From assembly GCA_020633335.1 (NCBI GenBank), contig JACKDU010000005.1, positions 310,001 through 374,000 on the forward strand: a DNA stretch of 64,000 nt, read 5' to 3'. The position numbers were made by a program, and so were the translations under genes. The notes beneath the pieces were generated by a model. The model saw nothing but the letters and a program-made list of their open reading frames with translations, was not told the origin of the DNA and ran no database searches. Numbering within the stretch: the stretch's first letter is position 1; the number at the start of each line of letters is the position of its first letter. This document shows positions 32,086 to 41,074 of this stretch, piece after piece. The DNA is from Myxococcales bacterium (GTDB lineage: Bacteria > Myxococcota_A > Polyangia > Nannocystales > Nannocystaceae).

Positions 32086-32368
32086 GACGGGCTTGTCTAC
32101 CTACGATGTTGGCAGGCTCCCCGGGGGGCGGCTGGAGCATCCGCGCCGTCACCCCGGGATCTGCACTCAAGATTAATCGCGATCTGGCGGGTTGGCGAGA
32201 GTGTCTTTTTTCTGACGCCATGCGCCAGCGCTGTCGCCGAATGCGACAGCGGCGGGCGCCGCTGGCACGCGGTCGCGAGTCGCCGACAAATTCAACAATG
32301 GTTCCCGAGGTCCGCGCGCGGGTGGTCGTCGGCCCGGACCCGGGCTACCTTTGCGCCCCCGCACGCCG
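32086..32368. promoter_or_regulatory. Divergent promoter region between pal and mfd
   Basis: About 280 bp. It contains an AT-rich AAGATTAATCGCGAT (about 32168-32182), a run CTTTTTTCTG (about 32205-32214) and a perfect 9-bp hairpin CGCTGTCGC-CGAAT-GCGACAGCG (32229-32251). It should hold both promoters. The hairpin lies ~118 bp upstream of mfd and is not followed by T's, so an operator or leader structure is more likely than a terminator. Confidence 0.45.
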
Positions 32369-35300
32369 ATGCCCAGCGCCTCCTCCCTCACCTCGATCCG
32401 CGACGTCCTGGCCGCCCTCCGCGGGCGTCGGCGACTCCGCGTGCTCGGGGCGGAGGGCGGCTTCCTCGGCCTCCTCCTCGCCCGGGCGGCGACCGATCCC
32501 GAGGCGAAGGGGCCGCTGGTCTACGTCGCCCGCGACGAGGCGAGCGCCCGGGCGGCGGCCGCCGACGCCGGCTTCTTCCTCGGCCTCTCCGCCCGCGAGA
32601 GCGCCGCCCTCGACGGGCCGGTGGTGGTGGTCCCGGAGAACGAGGCCTCGCCCTACGGCGACGCCGCCACCGACCCCCGGGTGCTCGCCCAGCGCCTCGG
32701 CGCGCTCTACCGGCTCCAGGAGGTCGACGCCGAGCGGCCGCGGCTCATCGTCATCGGCCTCCGCTCGCTCACCCGCAAGGTGATCCCGCCGGCGACCTTC
32801 GCCCGCCTCTGCCGCCGCTGGCGGCGGGGCGGCGAGATCGAGCTCGAGGAGGCGAGCGCGGCCCTGGTCGCCGCCGGCTACCAGCGGGTCGACGTCGTCG
32901 AGGATCCCGGGACCTTCGCGGTCCGCGGCGGGGTGGTCGACGTCTACCCGGCGATCGGCCGCTTCCCGGTGCGGATCGAGCTCTTCGGCGACGAGATCGA
33001 GCGCCTCCGCCTCTTCGATCCCGACTCCCAGCGATCGCTGCGGGAGGTCGAGGAGGTGGTGATCCACCCGGTGCGCGAGGCGATCGCCCCGCCCCTCGCC
33101 CAGCTCCGGCCGGCGATCCTCGCCCTCGCTGATCACATCGAGGTGCCCTCGTCGCGCACCCGCCAGGTCCTCGACAACCTCGAGCAGGGCCTCGACTTCT
33201 TCGGCGAGGAGGCGCTCACGCCGGTCTTCCACGGCGGCCTCGCGCCGCTCTGGAGCTACCTCCCGGCCGACGCCCGCTGGTACGTCGACGACCCCGAGCT
33301 CCTGGTGGAGCAGCGCCGCCAGGCCGACGCCGAGGAGGGCGATCGCCACGCCCGGGCGATCGCCGCGAAGTCGCTCTGCGCCGCCCCGGCCGACTTCTAC
33401 GTCGACGCCGACGCGCTCGCGGAGCGCCTCGCCGAGGTCGCGGTGGTCGGCCGCGGCCTCGACGTCAGCGCCGGCGCTGGCGAGGGCGACGACGATCGCC
33501 GCCCCCTCCTGCGGATCGGCCTCGATCGCCAGCGCGAGCTGCGGTCGAAGATCGAGGCCGCACGGGCGGAGAAGGGCGCCGAGATCCTGCGGCCGGTGGT
33601 CGACGCGATCCGCGGCCTCGACGAGCACGAGGGCCCCTGGTCGGTGGTCGTGGTCGCCCCCAACCAGGCCCACGCCGAGCGCCTGGCCGCGCTCCTCCGC
33701 GGATACGGCCTGCGGGTCGACGCCAGCGGCGAGGGCGACGCGCCGATCGACCTCCACGGGCCGCCGCCGGGGCCGGGCGAGCGCCCGCCGATTCGGGTCC
33801 TCGCCGGCGCCCTCGGCTCGGGCTTCGTCGCCCCCGGCGATCGCCTCTTCGTGATCGCCGAGGCGGAGATCTACGGCAACGTCGTCCGCCGGGAGTCCCG
33901 CAACCGCCGCAACGTCGGCGTCGCCAGCCTCACCCAGCTCAGCGTCGGCGACTACGTGGTCCACGTGGTCCACGGCGTCGGCCGCTACCTCGGGCTCGTC
34001 CAGCTCGACCTCGCCGGCAACGTCGGCGACTTCGTCCAGCTCGAGTACGCGGGCAACGACAAGCTCTACCTCCCGGTCTACCGCCTCCACGAGATCGAGC
34101 GCTACATCGCCGGCGACGCCAAGGCGCCGCGCCTCGACAAGATGGGCGGGACGACCTTCCTGGTGAAGGTCGGCAAGGTCAAGCAGGAGGTCCGCCAGCT
34201 CGCCGAGGAGCTCCTCCAGATCTACGCCGAGCGCGAGGCGCGGGAGCGCGCGCCCTACCCCGAGGGCGGTGACCTCTACCTTCAATTCGAGGCGACCTTC
34301 CCCTTCGAAGAGACCCCGGATCAGGCGGACGCGATCGCGGCGGTCGGCCGCGACCTCGAGGCCCGGCGACCGATGGATCGCCTGGTCTGCGGCGACGTCG
34401 GCTTCGGCAAGACCGAGGTCGCGCTGCGGGCGGCCTTCCGGGTCGCCACCGCCGGCAAGCAGGTCGCGATCCTCGCGCCGACGACGGTCCTGGTCCAGCA
34501 GCACTACCTGACCTTCCTCGGGCGGATGGAGCACTTCCCGCTGCGGATCGCCCACCTCAGCCGCTTCATGCCGGCGGCCGAGGTCAAGCGGGTGATCGCC
34601 GGGATCCGCGAGGGCTCGATCGACCTGGTGATCGGCACCCACCGCCTCCTCTCGAAGGACGTCCGCTTCAAGGACCTCGGCCTGGTGGTGATCGACGAGG
34701 AGCAGCGCTTCGGGGTCGCCCAGAAGGAGCGCTTCAAGAAGCTGCGGACCCACGTCGACGTGCTCACACTGACCGCGACGCCGATCCCCCGCACCCTCCA
34801 CATGTCGCTCCTCGGCCTCCGCGAGATCTCGCTGATTACCACGCCGCCGGTCGATCGCCTCGCGGTCCGCACCCACATCACCCGCTTCGGCGACGCGGTG
34901 ATCGAGGAGGGGATCCGCCGCGAGCTCGCGCGCGGCGGCCAGATCTTCTACGTGGTCCCGAAGATCCAGGGGATCGAGGAGCACGCCCAGCGGATCCGCG
35001 AGCTCTGCCCCGACGCCCGGGTCCTGGTCGCCCACGGGCAGATGGCCGGCGAGCTCCTCGAGAAGGCGATGATCGACTTCGTCGAGCACCGCGCCGACGT
35101 CCTGGTGTCGACGACGATCATCGAGAGCGGCCTCGACATCCCGCGGGCGAACACGATGTTCATCGCCCACGCCGATCAATTCGGCCTCGCCCAGCTCTAC
35201 CAGCTCCGCGGTCGGGTCGGCCGCTCGCGCCTCCGGGCCTATTGTTATTTGATGGTGACCGCGCTCGAGCGCCTCAGCGCCGACGCCCGCCGCCGCCTCG

Positions 35301-35944
35301 AGGCGATCCAGCGCCACGCCGAGCTCGGCTCCGGCTTCCAGGTCGCCTCCCAGGACCTCGAGATCCGCGGCGCCGGCGAGCTCCTCGGCGGCCGCCAGAG
35401 CGGGCAGATCCAGGCGATCGGCTTCGACGCCTACGCCCGCGCGCTCTCCGAGGCGGTCGCCGAGCTCAAGGGCCAGCCGATCTCCCACGAGCACGACCCC
35501 GAGCTCGCCTTCGACCTGCCGGCCTTCATCCCCGAGGCCTACGTCAGCGACGTCGGCCAGCGCCTCGACTTCTACCGCCGCCTCTCGGTCGCGCGCGGCC
35601 GCGAGGAGGTCGCCGACGTCGTCGCCGAGCTCGCCGATCGCTACGGCGAGCCGCCCCTCGAGGTCGAGCACCTCGGCCTGATGATGACCTGCAAGACCTA
35701 CGGCGTCCGCCTGCGCGCGCTCGCGCTCGAGCTCAAGCAGAGCCGCTTCTCGATCCGCCTGGGGAACGAGACGCCGCTCCGCCCCGAGGTCGCGCTCGGC
35801 CTCCAGAAGGCCACGGGCGGGCGGATCCGCCTGATGCCCGGCGATCGGATCGTCGTCAACGTGCGGCAGCCGAGCGGGCCCGATCGCCGGGCCCAGCTCC
35901 ACGACTGCGTGAAGGCGCTCGCCGACCTCGTCGGGATGATCTAG
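32369..35944 (+). CDS. mfd: Transcription-repair coupling factor Mfd
   Basis: 1191 residues, normal for Mfd. The N-terminal UvrB-like module covers roughly 1-350. The RNA polymerase-interacting domain starts near 525 (SVGDYVVHVVHGVGRYLGL). The helicase core has Walker A GDVGFGKTE (about 675-683), DEEQRFG (776-782), TATPIPRTLHMSL and QLRGRVGRS, and the C-terminal TRCF domain follows. Mfd removes RNA polymerase stalled at lesions and recruits UvrA/B. The ATG at 32369 was preferred to the TTG six codons upstream. It is monocistronic and ends 4 bp from the convergent OmpA-type gene. Confidence 0.97.
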   Translation: MPSASSLTSIRDVLAALRGRRRLRVLGAEGGFLGLLLARAATDPEAKGPLVYVARDEASARAAAADAGFFLGLSARESAALDGPVVVVPENEASPYGDAATDPRVLAQRLGALYRLQEVDAERPRLIVIGLRSLTRKVIPPATFARLCRRWRRGGEIELEEASAALVAAGYQRVDVVEDPGTFAVRGGVVDVYPAIGRFPVRIELFGDEIERLRLFDPDSQRSLREVEEVVIHPVREAIAPPLAQLRPAILALADHIEVPSSRTRQVLDNLEQGLDFFGEEALTPVFHGGLAPLWSYLPADARWYVDDPELLVEQRRQADAEEGDRHARAIAAKSLCAAPADFYVDADALAERLAEVAVVGRGLDVSAGAGEGDDDRRPLLRIGLDRQRELRSKIEAARAEKGAEILRPVVDAIRGLDEHEGPWSVVVVAPNQAHAERLAALLRGYGLRVDASGEGDAPIDLHGPPPGPGERPPIRVLAGALGSGFVAPGDRLFVIAEAEIYGNVVRRESRNRRNVGVASLTQLSVGDYVVHVVHGVGRYLGLVQLDLAGNVGDFVQLEYAGNDKLYLPVYRLHEIERYIAGDAKAPRLDKMGGTTFLVKVGKVKQEVRQLAEELLQIYAEREARERAPYPEGGDLYLQFEATFPFEETPDQADAIAAVGRDLEARRPMDRLVCGDVGFGKTEVALRAAFRVATAGKQVAILAPTTVLVQQHYLTFLGRMEHFPLRIAHLSRFMPAAEVKRVIAGIREGSIDLVIGTHRLLSKDVRFKDLGLVVIDEEQRFGVAQKERFKKLRTHVDVLTLTATPIPRTLHMSLLGLREISLITTPPVDRLAVRTHITRFGDAVIEEGIRRELARGGQIFYVVPKIQGIEEHAQRIRELCPDARVLVAHGQMAGELLEKAMIDFVEHRADVLVSTTIIESGLDIPRANTMFIAHADQFGLAQLYQLRGRVGRSRLRAYCYLMVTALERLSADARRRLEAIQRHAELGSGFQVASQDLEIRGAGELLGGRQSGQIQAIGFDAYARALSEAVAELKGQPISHEHDPELAFDLPAFIPEAYVSDVGQRLDFYRRLSVARGREEVADVVAELADRYGEPPLEVEHLGLMMTCKTYGVRLRALALELKQSRFSIRLGNETPLRPEVALGLQKATGGRIRLMPGDRIVVNVRQPSGPDRRAQLHDCVKALADLVGMI

Positions 35945-35948
35945 CGCC

Positions 35949-37352
35949 CTACTGGATCAGGTTGAACTCGATCCGCCGGTTCTTCGCCTTGCCGGCCTCG
36001 GTGTCGTTGCTCCCGAGCGGCTCGTCCGGGCCCGCGCCGCGGGTGGTGATCCGGCTCTCGTCGATCCCCGCGTCGACGAGGTAGCGGCGGACGGCCTCGG
36101 CGCGCCGCCGCGAGAGGTCGATGTTGTGATCGCGGTCGCCGTCGGTGTCGGTGTGGCCGGAGATCTCGACCTTGACCTCCGGGTACTCGTCGAGGACCGC
36201 CTTCGCGCGATCGAGCACGGGCCGCGACTGCGGGGTGATCGTGTCCTTGTCGGTGTCGAAGAAGATCCCCTCGATGACGCCGGTGAACTTCTTGACCTCC
36301 TTGGGGATCTCGTCGGGGCAGCCGTCCTGATCGAGGTAGTTGTTCTTGGTCTCGGGATCGTCCGGGCACTGATCGTCGGGATCGGGGATCCCGTCGCCGT
36401 CGCGATCGGGGATCGGGCAGCCGTCGGGGGCGACGCCGGGCTCGGTCGGGCAGGCGTCGACCTTGTCCTTGAAGCCGTCGCCGTCGGTGTCGGGATCCGG
36501 CGGCGGGCAGCCGTCGGGGGCGACGCCGGGGACCGTCGGGCAGGCGTCGACCTTGTCCTTGAAGCCGTCGCCGTCGGTGTCCGGATCCTCCTTCGGCTTC
36601 TGCCGGTTGAGGACGATCGAGACGCCGAGGAGGATCTCGACGTTGTGGGTGCGGCCGGCGGCGATCCCCATCTGGCGGGTGAGGTTGTCGCGGGCGTCGA
36701 GGCGGAGGGCGATCAGATCGTTGACGTAGAACTTGACGCCGCCGCCGTAGTGGAGCGCCGGGTCGACGTCCTTGCCGAGGCCGGTCGTCCCCATCAGGCC
36801 GATGCCGAAGAGGGCGAAGGGAGCGAGCCGGTAGGGGAGCTGGACGAGGCCGTAGCCGCGGAAGGTCCCGAGGAGCGCGCGTGAGTTGTCGGTCGTCACC
36901 TTGGTCGGCGCGAGACCGCCCTCGATCTCGAGGCCGAGGACCCGGAGCGGGTAGTAGCCGACCCGCACGCCGAAGTCGGGGGCGACCCGCTTGTAGGGCT
37001 GCCAGGGCGTCGCCGGGTTGTAGAGCTCGTGGTCCTTGGCCGGCAGGAGGATGCCGCCGAAGACGCCGATCTCGATCTGGTTGCGGGTCGGTCGGTGGCG
37101 CTTGTACCAGGGCTCGGCGGGCGCGGCGGCCGGCGTCGCCTCCTTCGCGGGCGCGGCCGCCGGCGCCTCGGTCGCGGGGGCGGCCTCGTCCGCGGCGGCG
37201 TCGCCGTCGGCCTCGGGCTCGTCGTCGCCCAGGTCGTCGGCCGACGCCTCGCTGACGTCGCTGGCGTCGTCGTCTTCTTCGGGCTGGTAGGCCGCCGAGG
37301 CGATCGACGCCGCGGTCATGACAGAGAGGAGAGAGACCGAGATGCTTGCCAT
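35949..37352 (-). CDS. OmpA-family outer membrane protein with thrombospondin type 3 calcium repeats
   Basis: 467 residues from the ATG at 37352. Signal peptide (1-20), acidic Ala/Glu linker (25-80), a beta-barrel-like domain (about 88-250), a calcium-binding TSP3 region (255-345) with DTDGDGFKDKVDACP repeats, and a C-terminal OmpA domain (about 352-467) with EISGHTDTDGDRDHNIDLSRRRAEAVRRYL and NRRIEF. It should span the outer membrane and grip peptidoglycan. Two TSP3 units are an almost exact 90-bp duplication. Alternative starts upstream add sequence before the signal and are less likely. Confidence 0.9.
   Translation of the reverse strand: MASISVSLLSVMTAASIASAAYQPEEDDDASDVSEASADDLGDDEPEADGDAAADEAAPATEAPAAAPAKEATPAAAPAEPWYKRHRPTRNQIEIGVFGGILLPAKDHELYNPATPWQPYKRVAPDFGVRVGYYPLRVLGLEIEGGLAPTKVTTDNSRALLGTFRGYGLVQLPYRLAPFALFGIGLMGTTGLGKDVDPALHYGGGVKFYVNDLIALRLDARDNLTRQMGIAAGRTHNVEILLGVSIVLNRQKPKEDPDTDGDGFKDKVDACPTVPGVAPDGCPPPDPDTDGDGFKDKVDACPTEPGVAPDGCPIPDRDGDGIPDPDDQCPDDPETKNNYLDQDGCPDEIPKEVKKFTGVIEGIFFDTDKDTITPQSRPVLDRAKAVLDEYPEVKVEISGHTDTDGDRDHNIDLSRRRAEAVRRYLVDAGIDESRITTRGAGPDEPLGSNDTEAGKAKNRRIEFNLIQ
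36408..36587. repeat. 90-bp tandem duplication coding for two TSP3 units
   Basis: Two 30-residue units (residues 256-285 and 286-315 of the OmpA protein) differ at only a few positions, for example TVPG against TEPG. The DNA is nearly identical, so the duplication is recent or kept alike by gene conversion. Confidence 0.85.
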
Positions 37353-37653
37353 CTTGAACCCCGCCCGCAAACCAACGAGGGCGAACGCTTCTCTTGTACA
37401 TGCGACCATCCCGACTGTACAGGTGAACGAATCGCCCGCTGGGCGGCGCGCGACGGTCGTAGGGGGCGACGTCGCGCCTCGCTCGCGCGCGCGGCCGCGC
37501 CGGTAAAGTGACAGTGGCATGGTTCCCCCAGATCGCGGGGGGAGAATGTGACAGTAGGAGCGGGTCGGACTCGCGTCCGCGCCCGCTTGTCGGGGGCGAT
37601 TGCGGCCCCCCGGCCGCTTGACGCCTGCCCGCGGCCGGCAAGATCATCTGCCG
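37353..37653. promoter_or_regulatory. Divergent regulatory region with paired TGTACA and GTGACAGT sites
   Basis: About 300 bp between divergent surface-protein genes. Two TGTACA palindromes (37395-37400, 37416-37421) are exactly 21 bp apart, two helical turns, close to the OmpA gene. Two GTGACAGT direct repeats (37508-37515, 37548-37555) are 40 bp apart and flank a CCCCC/GGGGG hairpin (37525-37541). They look like sites for dimeric regulators; the proteins are unknown. Confidence 0.5.
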
Positions 37654-40281
37654 ATGATGCGTGCGTTTCTTCGGTCGGGTGTGGTTGCGGGGCTCGGTCT
37701 CCTCCTCGCGCAAGGGTGCGGGCCAGTGTGCGGTGACGACGGCCTCGAGTGGCTGCAGGCCGCCAATGGCGCGTGTCAGACGTCGGTGACGGAGTCCGGC
37801 ACCAGCACCGGCGGGACGACGATGGTCGTGACGACGGCGACGACGACGACGACGGGGCCGGAGACGACCTCGGGGGGGACCGGCACCGGCGGTGAGCCGA
37901 TCTGCGGCGACGGCGTCGTCGACCCGGGCGAGGAGTGCGACGACGGCCCGGAGAACGGACCGGGCAAGGCTTGCTCGGAGATGTGCGTGTCGGCGACCTG
38001 CGGCGACGGGATGGTCGGCCCGGGCGAGGAGTGCGACAACGGGGCGATGAACGGCGCGGGGCAGCTCTGCAAGGCGGACTGCTCGAAGAACGTCTGCGGC
38101 GACGGCGACGTCGGCCCCGGCGAGGGCTGCGACGACGGCAACCAGAACAACCGCGACGAGTGCACCAACGCCTGCGCGCTCGCCTCCTGCGGCGACGGCG
38201 TGGTCGCGGCGACCGAGGAGTGCGACGACGGCAACGCCGACAACACCGACGAGTGCACCAACACCTGCACCGCCGCGGCCTGCGGCGACGGCTTCCTGCA
38301 GATGGGCGAGGCCTGCGACGACGGGGTCGGCAACACCGACAACGGCGTCTGCACCCTCGCCTGCCAGTTCAACGTCTGCGGCGACGGGGCGGTCTACAAC
38401 ACCGGCGACGGCACCGAGGAGTGCGACGACGGGATGGAGAACGGCCCGGGCAAGAGCTGCAACGAGATGTGCGTCCTCAACGTCTGCGGCGACGGCGACA
38501 AGGGGCCGGGCGAGGCCTGCGACGACGGCAACCTCGAGGCGGGCGACGGCTGCTCGCCGGGCTGTGAGCTCGAGGAGTGCGGCAACAAGGTCGTCGACCC
38601 GGGCGAGGAGTGCGACGACGGGGCCAACGGCGATCAGGACGACGGCTGCACCGACCTCTGCGCGCCGCCGATGTGCGGCGACGGCTACATCCAGGAGAGC
38701 CTGATGGAGGAGTGCGACCTCGAGGGCAAGAACTCGAACACCGGCGAATGCACCCTCTCCTGCAAGAACGCGGTCTGCGGCGACGGCTACATCCTCGAGA
38801 ACGTCGAGCAGTGCGACGACGGGGCGAACAACGCCAACAACAACGCCTGCAAGCTCGACTGCACCCTCAACTACTGCGGCGACGGCTTCCAGGGGCCGGG
38901 CGAGGCCTGCGACGACGGCAACGACTCCAACGAGGACTCCTGCACCAACGTCTGCAAGCTCGCCACCTGCGGCGACGGCTTCAAGCAGCCGGGCGAGGAG
39001 TGCGACCTCGGCGCGAACAACAGCAACAACGGCGAGTGCACGCTCGCCTGCAAGCTCCCGGTCTGCGGCGACGGCTTCGTCCAGATGGGCGAGGAGTGCG
39101 ACGACGGCAACCAGTCGAACGGCGACGCCTGCCTCAACAGCTGCAAGGTCGCGGCCTGCGGCGATGGTTTCATCCACGTCGGCGTCGAGGAGTGCGACGA
39201 CGCCAACATGGTCAACACCGACACCTGCACCAACACCTGCAAGGCGGCGAAGTGCGGCGACGGCTTCATCCAGCCGTCGAACGGCGAGCAGTGTGACGAC
39301 GCGAACATGGTCAACACCGACGCCTGCACCAACTCCTGCAAGGCGGCGGTCTGCGGCGACGGGATCGTCTACGCCGGGGTCGAGCAGTGCGACGACGGCA
39401 ACATGCTCGACACCGACATGTGCGTCGCCGGCTGCAAGACCGCGAAGTGCGGCGACGGCTTCCTCTACATGGGCGTCGAGCAGTGCGACGACGGCAACCT
39501 CCAGAACGGCGACGGCTGCACGGCGCAGTGCGTGAAGGAGGCGGTGGTCAAGACCTTCAACTGCACCAAGGCGGTCCAGAACTTCGTGGTGCCCGCCGGC
39601 GTCACCTCGATCGTCGTCGAGGCCTGGGGCGCGCAGGGCGGGACCCCGTCGAACAACTACGGCGGGATCTGTGGCGGCAACCCGGACGTCGGCGGCCGCG
39701 GCGGCTACGCGAAGGGGACCCTGGCGGTCTCGCCGGGCCAGAACCTGGCGATCTACGTCGGCTGCGCCGGCGGCCAGGGGAACTCGCCGGGGTGGAACGG
39801 CGGCGGCAACAGCTGCTCGCAGACCACCACCTGCTCCGGCGGCGGCGGGGCCTCTGACGTCCGCAAGGGCGGCACCGGCCTCGCCAACCGGGTGATCGTC
39901 GCCGGCGGTGGCGGCGGTGCCGAGTACTCCTGCGGTGGCAAGGGCGGCGGCGTCGGTGGCGGGCTCAACGGTGGGAACGGCACCGGCGGCGACAATGCGA
40001 GCTCCGAGGGCAAGGGCGGCACCCAGAACGCGGGCGGCGCGGGCGGCTTCTTCAACGTCTTCCCGCAGTTCCCCGGCCAGCCCGGCCAGCTCGGGATCGG
40101 CGGCGCGGCGGCTGCCGGGGGTCTCCACTCCGGCAGCGGCGGCGGCGGCTACTACGGCGGCGGCGGCGGTGCGCCGGACGGCAACGGCGGCGGTGGCTCG
40201 TCGTACCTCGGCGGCGTGACCAACGGCTCGACGCTCGCGGGCGTCCAGCCCGGCAACGGCAAGGTCGTCCTCAACTACTAG
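37654..40281 (+). CDS. Large surface protein: 17 Myxococcus cysteine-rich repeats plus glycine-rich domain
   Basis: 875 residues from ATGATG at 37654/37657. N-terminal signal with Cys in LAQGCG (lipoprotein), Thr/Gly linker, then 17 consecutive units of the CGDG..xxEECDDGNxxNxDxCxxxC type (Myxococcus cysteine-rich/DUF4215 repeats), about residues 85-625; unit 8 has CGNK instead of CGDG. From about 630 a non-repeat beta region (FVVPAGVTSIVVEAWGAQGG) leads into a glycine-rich domain with many GGGG runs ending YLGGVTNGST... VVLNY. Such Gly-rich domains occur in secreted bacterial proteins and in the ectodomain of ALK-type receptors. Probably a long, rigid surface adhesin. Paralogue of 43028-44428. 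Confidence 0.88.
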   Translation: MMRAFLRSGVVAGLGLLLAQGCGPVCGDDGLEWLQAANGACQTSVTESGTSTGGTTMVVTTATTTTTGPETTSGGTGTGGEPICGDGVVDPGEECDDGPENGPGKACSEMCVSATCGDGMVGPGEECDNGAMNGAGQLCKADCSKNVCGDGDVGPGEGCDDGNQNNRDECTNACALASCGDGVVAATEECDDGNADNTDECTNTCTAAACGDGFLQMGEACDDGVGNTDNGVCTLACQFNVCGDGAVYNTGDGTEECDDGMENGPGKSCNEMCVLNVCGDGDKGPGEACDDGNLEAGDGCSPGCELEECGNKVVDPGEECDDGANGDQDDGCTDLCAPPMCGDGYIQESLMEECDLEGKNSNTGECTLSCKNAVCGDGYILENVEQCDDGANNANNNACKLDCTLNYCGDGFQGPGEACDDGNDSNEDSCTNVCKLATCGDGFKQPGEECDLGANNSNNGECTLACKLPVCGDGFVQMGEECDDGNQSNGDACLNSCKVAACGDGFIHVGVEECDDANMVNTDTCTNTCKAAKCGDGFIQPSNGEQCDDANMVNTDACTNSCKAAVCGDGIVYAGVEQCDDGNMLDTDMCVAGCKTAKCGDGFLYMGVEQCDDGNLQNGDGCTAQCVKEAVVKTFNCTKAVQNFVVPAGVTSIVVEAWGAQGGTPSNNYGGICGGNPDVGGRGGYAKGTLAVSPGQNLAIYVGCAGGQGNSPGWNGGGNSCSQTTTCSGGGGASDVRKGGTGLANRVIVAGGGGGAEYSCGGKGGGVGGGLNGGNGTGGDNASSEGKGGTQNAGGAGGFFNVFPQFPGQPGQLGIGGAAAAGGLHSGSGGGGYYGGGGGAPDGNGGGGSSYLGGVTNGSTLAGVQPGNGKVVLNY

Positions 40282-40300
40282 CGCGCCCGCTCGAGTGAGG

Positions 40301-40335
40301 TCGCCGCCGGAGCTCTCCACGAGCTTCGGCGGCGA
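40301..40335. terminator. 14-bp hairpin between convergent genes
   Basis: TCGCCGCCGGAGCT / AGCTTCGGCGGCGA with a 7-nt loop and one G-U pair, between the cysteine-repeat gene and msrA. Likely bidirectional terminator. Confidence 0.7.
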
Positions 40336-40396
40336 TCGGCTCTCTTCGTCGTGATCGTCCGCGCCGCTCGGCGGCTCACGCCATCGTCGGCGGCCC

Positions 40397-41020
40397 TCAG
40401 GGGGCCTGGGGACCGTCGAAGCGGGGCACCGGCGCGTGGCAGTAGGGGACCTTGTGGGTCCGCTCGTAGTAGTCCTGATGATAGGCCTCGGCGAGCCAGA
40501 AGGGGCCGGCCTCCTCGACCTCGGTGGCGACCGCGTAGCCGTTGGTCCGGAGCTGGCCGATGAGTCGATCGATCACCGCGCGCTGCTCGGGGCCGGTGAC
40601 GAAGACCGCCGAGCGGTACTGGTGGCCGATGTCCGGCCCCTGACGATCGACCTCGGTCGGATCGTGGATCTCAAAGAAGCGGCGAGCGACCGCCTCATAG
40701 GTGATCTTCGCCGGGTCGTAGGTCACCCGCACGGCCTCGGCGTGGCCGCTCGCGCCGGTCGACACCTCGTCGTAGGTCGGCGACTCGGAGGCGCCGCCCA
40801 TGTAGCCCGACTCGACGTCGATCACTCCGGGGAGCGCCTCGAGGAAGTGCTCGACCCCCCAGAAGCAGCCGCCAGCGAAGTAGCCGACCTCGATCTTCGC
40901 GGCCGCGGGCGTCGGCTCCGGCGAGGGCGGCGACGAGCGCTGGGCCGACTCGGCGCTGCCGCAGGCGGCGGTGAGGGTCGCGGTGGCGAGGAGCGCGAGG
41001 AGGTTGCGGCGGAGCAGCAT
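40397..41020 (-). CDS. msrA: Peptide-methionine (S)-S-oxide reductase, exported lipoprotein form
   Basis: 207 residues. Catalytic GCFWGVEH with Cys52 is intact, followed by GVIDVESGYMGG, YDEVSTGASGHAEAV and DIGHQYRSAVF, all MsrA hallmarks. A signal peptide with lipobox LTAAC (Cys20) means it acts outside the cytoplasm, repairing oxidised Met in envelope proteins with electrons from a periplasmic reductant. It is divergent from the phosphodiesterase gene by 54 bp. Confidence 0.95.
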   Translation of the reverse strand: MLLRRNLLALLATATLTAACGSAESAQRSSPPSPEPTPAAAKIEVGYFAGGCFWGVEHFLEALPGVIDVESGYMGGASESPTYDEVSTGASGHAEAVRVTYDPAKITYEAVARRFFEIHDPTEVDRQGPDIGHQYRSAVFVTGPEQRAVIDRLIGQLRTNGYAVATEVEEAGPFWLAEAYHQDYYERTHKVPYCHAPVPRFDGPQAP

Positions 41021-41074
41021 TGTCGACGACTACGACGGCGCCAGGGCCGAGGTTACAGAGGTTATCATCGGCGG

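Noticed and set aside
32345..35902. 1185-codon minus-strand frame opposite mfd
   Set aside because: Antisense of an unmistakable Mfd protein; same shadow composition.
37880..39540. Regularly spaced repeats resembling a CRISPR array
   Set aside because: The periodic CTGCGGCGACGG pattern encodes the CGDG of cysteine-rich repeats; units vary, lie in one open frame, and there are no cas genes.
35941..40320. 1459-codon minus-strand frame
   Set aside because: Spans two unrelated real genes and their intergenic region; no domain pattern.
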